A DNA stretch of 9,318 nt, taken from positions 1 to 9,318 of the forward strand of contig DATBDM010000307.1 of assembly GCA_036269915.1 (NCBI GenBank). Reading direction: 5' to 3'. The stretch comes from DATBDM01 sp036269915 (lineage in GTDB: Bacteria; Actinomycetota; Thermoleophilia; Solirubrobacterales; Solirubrobacteraceae). The position numbers were made by a program, and so were the translations under genes. Of this stretch, positions 6,216 through 9,318 are shown piece by piece. The notes below the pieces were generated by a model that ran no database searches, was not told the origin of the DNA, and was given only the letters and a program-made list of their open reading frames with translations. The stretch's first letter is position 1. Each line of letters starts with the position of its first letter.

Positions 6216-6235
6216 CTGACCTGAAGTGAGTTCAC
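6216..6235. promoter_or_regulatory. Operator copy 2 of three, before the P450 operon
   Basis: The reverse complement, GTGAACTCACTTCAGGTCAG, matches the best copy (6281-6300) at 14 of 20 positions. It keeps TGAACT, A-C, TCAG and the outer T and A. It lies 22 bases upstream of the P450 ATG, over the predicted transcription start, and just upstream of the ribosome site. Binding of a repressor here would block the whole operon. It is the least symmetric copy. Confidence 0.5.
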
Positions 6236-6262
6236 ACTATCAGGTGGATATAGCGCTGTCGA
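6234..6262 (-). promoter_or_regulatory. Candidate promoter of the P450 operon
   Basis: On the minus strand TCGACA (6262-6257, 5 of 6 to TTGACA) is followed after 17 bases by TAGTGT (6239-6234, of the TAnnnT form). Transcription would start near 6227, inside operator copy 2. The -10 match is weak (3 of 6), so this is a positional suggestion. Confidence 0.3.
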
Positions 6263-6273
6263 GTACGTATTCT
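6245..6273 (+). promoter_or_regulatory. Candidate promoter of the esterase gene
   Basis: TGGATA (6245-6250, 4 of 6 to TTGACA) and TATTCT (6268-6273, 4 of 6 to TATAAT) are 17 bases apart. Transcription would start near 6280, directly before operator copy 3, a geometry that suits repression. The -35 boxes of the two diverging promoters lie within about 17 bases of each other. Confidence 0.3.
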
Positions 6274-6280
6274 ACGAATC

Positions 6281-6300
6281 TTGAACTGACCTCAGTTGAA
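6281..6300. promoter_or_regulatory. Operator copy 3 of three, nearly perfect 20-bp palindrome
   Basis: TTGAACTGACCTCAGTTGAA reads TTnAACTGA-NN-TCAGTTnAA on both strands. It is symmetric everywhere except the third position of each arm and the two centre bases. It ends 5 bases before the first possible ATG of the esterase (6306). It is the best copy of the motif also seen at 120-139 and 6216-6235. The length and symmetry suit a TetR-family dimer. It differs from the KstR cholesterol box (AACnnGTT core as I recall it), because AAC and GTT here are separated by 8 bases. Confidence 0.65.
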
Positions 6301-6305
6301 CGAGA

Positions 6306-7802
6306 ATGGATATCGGGATGACGATGCTGGACACGGTGGTGCAGACGCAAAACGGGGCGCTCCGCGGACAGACCGCGGATGACGTCACGGCGTTCAAGGG
6401 CGTGCCGTATGCGGCACCGCCGTTCGGCGCGTGGCGGTTGGCGGCGCCTCAGCCACCGCAGCGATGGGACGGCGTCCGGGACGCCGTCGCGTTCGGTCCG
6501 ACGGCGCCGCACCCCGGATATGCGCCGCCGTATGACGTCCTGCTGCCAGACCCGGTGCTCCCCGGCGAGGATTGCCTGAACCTGAACGTGTGGACGCCGG
6601 ATCCCGGCGCCGCCGGCCTGCCCGTGATGGTGTGGATCCACGGTGGGGCGTTCGTGAACGGCTCGGGCGCCGTTCCGACGTACGACGGGAGCGCGTTCGC
6701 GCGCGACGGCGTGGTCCTCGTGACCATCAACTACCGGTTGGGCGCCGAGGGATTCCTCTGGCTCGAGGACGGCGTCAACAACCGCGGCCTGCTCGACCAG
6801 CTGGCCGCTCTGGAGTGGGTGCACGAGAACATCGCGGCGTTCGGCGGCGACGCCGGCAACGTCACGGTGTTCGGCGAGTCGGCGGGCGCCATGAGCATCG
6901 GGGCGCTGCTCGCCACGGAGCGCTCCGATGGACTGTTTCGCCGCGCGATCCTCCAGAGCGGCGCGGGCCACCACACGATCACCCCGGCGACCGCACGGCT
7001 GGTCGCGGCGGAGGTTCGCGCGCGGCTCGGCGTGGCACCGTCGGCGGCCGGTCCCGACGAACTTCTTGCGGCGCAGGTCGCCGTGATGCAGGACGTACAG
7101 CTGAACCCGGACCCAGCGCGGTGGGGCGAGGTCTCCGCGAACATGATGGCGTTCGAGCCCGTCGTCGACGGTGAGCTGCTCACCGACCTGCCGATCCGGT
7201 GCCTCGCCGCCGGGGCCGCTGCGGACGTCGACATCCTCGCCGGCACCACGACGGACGAGCACCGGCTCTTCCTGGTCCCCAGCGGGGTAGCGGATGCGAC
7301 GACCGACGACGCGCTGCCGGTCGCGGCGGCGCTGTGCGGCCTCGCCCCCGCGACGGCGCTGGCGACCTACCGCGCGGCGCGGCCCGGGGCGAGCGCCGGT
7401 GAGCTGCTGTCCGACCTGCTCACCGACTGGTTCTTCCGCATCCCGGCGATCCGGGTGAGCGAGGCGCGGCCGGCGTCGGGCACGGCGAGGTCGTGGCAGT
7501 ACGAGTTCGCCTGGTGCTCACCGCAGCTCGGCGGCCGGCTGGGCGCCTGCCACGCGATCGAGGTCGCCTTCGCGTTCGACACGCTCGCGGACGAGTCCGG
7601 CATCCCGCTGCTCGGCGAGCAGCCGCCGCAGCAGCTCGCAGACGAGGTCCACGGCGCGTGGGTCGCATTCGCGACGAGCGGGGATCCCGGCTGGCCGCCC
7701 TACGATCTCGAACGCCGCGCGGTCATGCGGTTCGACGAGACCTCGACCGTCATCGACGACCCACATGCCGAGCGGCGTGTGCTGTGGGACGGCGTGCGGT
7801 AG
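6306..7802 (+). CDS. Type-B carboxylesterase (alpha/beta hydrolase)
   Basis: 498 residues, full length for the carboxylesterase/lipase type-B family. EDCLNLNVWTP at 88-98 is the family signature. The oxyanion hole is HGGA at 112-115, the nucleophile Ser192 lies in GESAG (190-194), the acid is probably Glu318 (GTTTDEH) and the catalytic His is His416 in CHAIEVAF. There is no signal peptide, so it should be cytoplasmic and hydrolyse an ester or possibly a lactone of the pathway substrate. It diverges from the P450 operon and shares its 111-base control region. The ATG at 6306 lies only 5 bases past operator copy 3 and lacks a clear ribosome site. ATGs at 6318 and 6324 are alternatives, and GGGA before the latter is better spaced. 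It converges with the SDR genes, with 3 bases between the stops. Confidence 0.92.
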   Translation: MDIGMTMLDTVVQTQNGALRGQTADDVTAFKGVPYAAPPFGAWRLAAPQPPQRWDGVRDAVAFGPTAPHPGYAPPYDVLLPDPVLPGEDCLNLNVWTPDPGAAGLPVMVWIHGGAFVNGSGAVPTYDGSAFARDGVVLVTINYRLGAEGFLWLEDGVNNRGLLDQLAALEWVHENIAAFGGDAGNVTVFGESAGAMSIGALLATERSDGLFRRAILQSGAGHHTITPATARLVAAEVRARLGVAPSAAGPDELLAAQVAVMQDVQLNPDPARWGEVSANMMAFEPVVDGELLTDLPIRCLAAGAAADVDILAGTTTDEHRLFLVPSGVADATTDDALPVAAALCGLAPATALATYRAARPGASAGELLSDLLTDWFFRIPAIRVSEARPASGTARSWQYEFAWCSPQLGGRLGACHAIEVAFAFDTLADESGIPLLGEQPPQQLADEVHGAWVAFATSGDPGWPPYDLERRAVMRFDETSTVIDDPHAERRVLWDGVR

Positions 7803-7805
7803 CGG

Positions 7806-8600
7806 CTACTCGTGGTGGCGCGTGCCCCAGGCGAGCTGGCCGCCGTCGACGAGGTACAGGGCGCCCGTGACGAACGACGCCGCATCGGAGGCCAGGAAGC
7901 AGACGAGCTTCGCCACCTCCTCGGGCTGCCCGAGGCGATCGATGATCTGGGGAGCGACGAGCGACCGCTCGGCGGCCACCGGGTCGGCCGCTGACTCGAA
8001 GTGCTTGCGCGCCAGCGGGGTCTCGATGACGCCGGGGCAGTAGGCGTTGCAGCGCACGTGCGGCCCGAGGTCGACCGCTGTGACCTTCGTGAGCTGCGCG
8101 ACGCCGCCCTTCGTCGTGCAGTAGGCGGGCCCGAGCGGAAAGCCCACGAACGACGAGACCGAGCCTGCATTGACGATGTTCGGCCCGCGCGTCGAGCGCC
8201 GCAGGTGCGGCGCGGCGTACTTCGTCGCCAGCCACGGGGCGCGCAGGTTGGTCTCGTAGACCGCGTCCCACACGTCCTCGGGCAGCGAGTCGACGGCGCA
8301 GTCCGCGGTCAGCTGACTCTCGATGATGCCGGCGTTGTTCACCAGAACGTCCAGTCCACCGAAGCGCTCCACGGTCGTGTCGACCATCGCGCGGATCTGC
8401 GCCGCGTCTCGCAGATCGCAGGTGATCGGCTCGGCCTCGGCGCCCAGCTCGCGCACCAGCTCGGCAGTTTCGGGGACCGTGTCGGGGTTGCGATCCACCA
8501 CCGCGACGGCGCGCGCGCCCTGCTGTGCCATCTCGAGCGCGATCGCGCGGCCCAGCCCCTGTCCCGCCCCGGTGACGATGGCGGTCTTTGACTCCAGCAT
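7806..8600 (-). CDS. SDR-family NAD-type dehydrogenase/reductase
   Basis: 264 residues, a classical short-chain dehydrogenase. The coenzyme loop is T10-G-A-G-Q-G-L-G17, with Asp36 after the second strand favouring NAD(H). NNAG lies at 88-91, and the catalytic set is Asn118, Ser147, Tyr160 and Lys164. The C-terminal ASFVTGALYLVDGG stretch is typical of SDRs. It likely interconverts a secondary alcohol and a ketone, and the substrate cannot be read from sequence. AAAGGA stands 7 bases before the ATG at 8600. It begins 10 bases after the stop of the other SDR, so the two are co-transcribed. They share the same plan but differ throughout, so this is a paralogous pair rather than a recent duplication. 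Confidence 0.93.
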   Translation of the reverse strand: MLESKTAIVTGAGQGLGRAIALEMAQQGARAVAVVDRNPDTVPETAELVRELGAEAEPITCDLRDAAQIRAMVDTTVERFGGLDVLVNNAGIIESQLTADCAVDSLPEDVWDAVYETNLRAPWLATKYAAPHLRRSTRGPNIVNAGSVSSFVGFPLGPAYCTTKGGVAQLTKVTAVDLGPHVRCNAYCPGVIETPLARKHFESAADPVAAERSLVAPQIIDRLGQPEEVAKLVCFLASDAASFVTGALYLVDGGQLAWGTRHHE

Positions 8601-8610
8601 GCGCGTCCTT

Positions 8611-9318
8611 TCAGATCGCGGTGTAGCCGCCGTCGACGGGCACCGCCGCGCCGGTCATGAACGAGGCGCCGTCCGAGCACAGGAACGCGACAACCGCGGC
8701 GATCTCCATCGGATCAGCGTTGCGTTCCATCGGGCGGCGGATGCGGTCAGATGGCGCGTCGCCGGCGGGCGCGAGCGGCCCGTAGAGGTCGCGGCTGTTG
8801 CGCCCCAGCGGCGTGTCGACGATGCCGGGGCAGACGCAGTTGGCGCGGATGTTGTCGTCGACGTACTCGGTCGCGATCAGACGCGTGAGCGCAAGGACGC
8901 CGCCCTTGGATGCGTCATAGCTGGCGGCATTGCCCGCCGCGACAAGCGATGCGACGGAGCCGATCGTCACGATCGATCCGCCGCCGCCCTCGCTGAGCAC
9001 GCCGAGCGTGTGCTTCAGCGTCAGGAAGACGCCCGTGAGGTTGATGCGCAGGACCGTGTCCCACTCCTCGAGCGCGAGCTCGTGCGTGCGCCCGCGGCGC
9101 GCGATCCCGGCGGCTGCGACGACGGTGTCCAAGCCACCGAGGCGGTCGACCGCCTGCGCGACGCCATCGCTGACACTCGGCTCGCTGCCGACGTCGCAGC
9201 GCACGCCGACCGTCCGCGCGTCGATGGCCTCGATCTCTTCGACCGCGTCGTTCAGGGCATCGTCGCGGACATCGAGGATCGCCACCGCGGCGCCCTGCTG
9301 CGCGAGCAGCCGCGCGCA
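8611..9318 (-). CDS. SDR-family dehydrogenase/reductase, N-terminus cut by the window edge
   Basis: 235 residues are visible, and the frame stays open to the right edge. Codons before the ATG-like GTG at 9285 (ARLLAQQGAA) are clearly part of the domain, so the true start lies outside with about 20 residues and the TGxxxGxG loop missing. In visible-fragment numbering, Asn93 (INLTG), Ser121 (GSVAS), Tyr134 and Lys138 (YDASK) form the catalytic set. MTGAAVPVDGGYTAI closes the protein. The usual NNAG motif reads AAAG (68-71), a tolerated variant that may alter stability of the coenzyme site. LDVRDD after the second strand suggests NAD(H). It is upstream in an operon with the SDR at 7806-8600. A role as alcohol dehydrogenase in the same pathway is inferred from position only. 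Confidence 0.9.
   Translation of the reverse strand, partial: CARLLAQQGAAVAILDVRDDALNDAVEEIEAIDARTVGVRCDVGSEPSVSDGVAQAVDRLGGLDTVVAAAGIARRGRTHELALEEWDTVLRINLTGVFLTLKHTLGVLSEGGGGSIVTIGSVASLVAAGNAASYDASKGGVLALTRLIATEYVDDNIRANCVCPGIVDTPLGRNSRDLYGPLAPAGDAPSDRIRRPMERNADPMEIAAVVAFLCSDGASFMTGAAVPVDGGYTAI

Noticed and set aside
3803..6229. An 808-codon open frame on the plus strand antisense to the P450, ferredoxin and alcohol dehydrogenase
   Set aside because: Its translation is Arg/Ala/Asp-rich with no recognisable domain, while the minus strand carries three families with complete catalytic motifs. Long antisense frames are expected in very GC-rich DNA.
6194..6235. Earlier GTG start (6235) for the P450
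   Set aside because: It would place the start inside operator copy 2 and translate the GAGGAG ribosome site. ATG 6193 has proper Shine-Dalgarno spacing and fits family length.
120..6300. KstR or KstR2 cholesterol-regulon boxes
   Set aside because: As I recall, KstR needs AAC and GTT two bases apart. Here the AAC and GTT triplets are separated by 8 bases, and no KstR2-like CAAG/CTTG pair is seen.
7799..7809. Inverted repeat GTAGC-G-GCTAC at the junction of esterase and SDR as a terminator
   Set aside because: The one-base loop leaves only about four workable base pairs and there is no T-tract. It is too weak to call.
1..9318. Mobile elements, CRISPR, tRNA, rRNA or antiphage genes
   Set aside because: No transposase or integrase frame, spaced direct repeats, tRNA-like fold or defence domain was seen. 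Every long stretch is covered by metabolic genes.

Overview
The window is very GC-rich DNA with strong third-position G/C bias, tightly packed genes, GTG as well as ATG starts and at least one start with little room for a leader. This fits a high-GC actinobacterium. A soil lineage such as Solirubrobacterales or a mycolate actinobacterium is possible, but the sequence alone does not settle it. I see no rRNA, tRNA, CRISPR array, insertion sequence or phage gene.

Layout: (1) 1-104, minus: N-terminus of a zinc-type MDR alcohol dehydrogenase running off the left edge. (2) 105-196: short divergent control region with a perfect palindrome, overlapping -10 elements and one copy of a 20-bp operator-like motif. 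(3) 197-1180, plus: zinc-independent NADP-type MDR reductase of the PTGR/CurA group. (4) 1184-1205: hairpin between converging genes. (5) 1194-6193, minus: a compact five-gene operon, in transcription order P450cam-like cytochrome P450, [3Fe-4S]-type ferredoxin, Zn alcohol dehydrogenase, SnoaL/BaiE-type dehydratase-like protein, and an FMN/Fe-S/FAD ene-reductase-like flavoprotein. No gap exceeds about 20 bp, and the P450 and ferredoxin overlap by 4 bases. (6) 6194-6305: second divergent control region with two more operator copies. (7) 6306-7802, plus: type-B carboxylesterase. (8) 7806-9318, minus: two tandem SDR dehydrogenases, the upstream one cut by the right edge.

How the genes may work together (inference): the set reads as a catabolic cluster for an alicyclic, terpenoid-like or steroid-like compound. 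The esterase would free an alcohol or acid, and the P450 with its ferredoxin would hydroxylate an unactivated carbon. Alcohol dehydrogenases would then oxidise the product to a ketone, the SnoaL-fold protein could eliminate water or isomerise, and the flavoprotein and the PTGR-like enzyme could reduce the resulting activated double bond. The P450 retains several P450cam landmarks, including the equivalent of camphor-binding Tyr96. Three copies of TnAACTGA-NN-TCAGTTnA in the two divergent control regions suggest that one dimeric repressor, probably TetR-type and encoded outside the window, controls the cluster. No ferredoxin reductase, regulator, monooxygenase of the Baeyer-Villiger type or transporter is present in the window.
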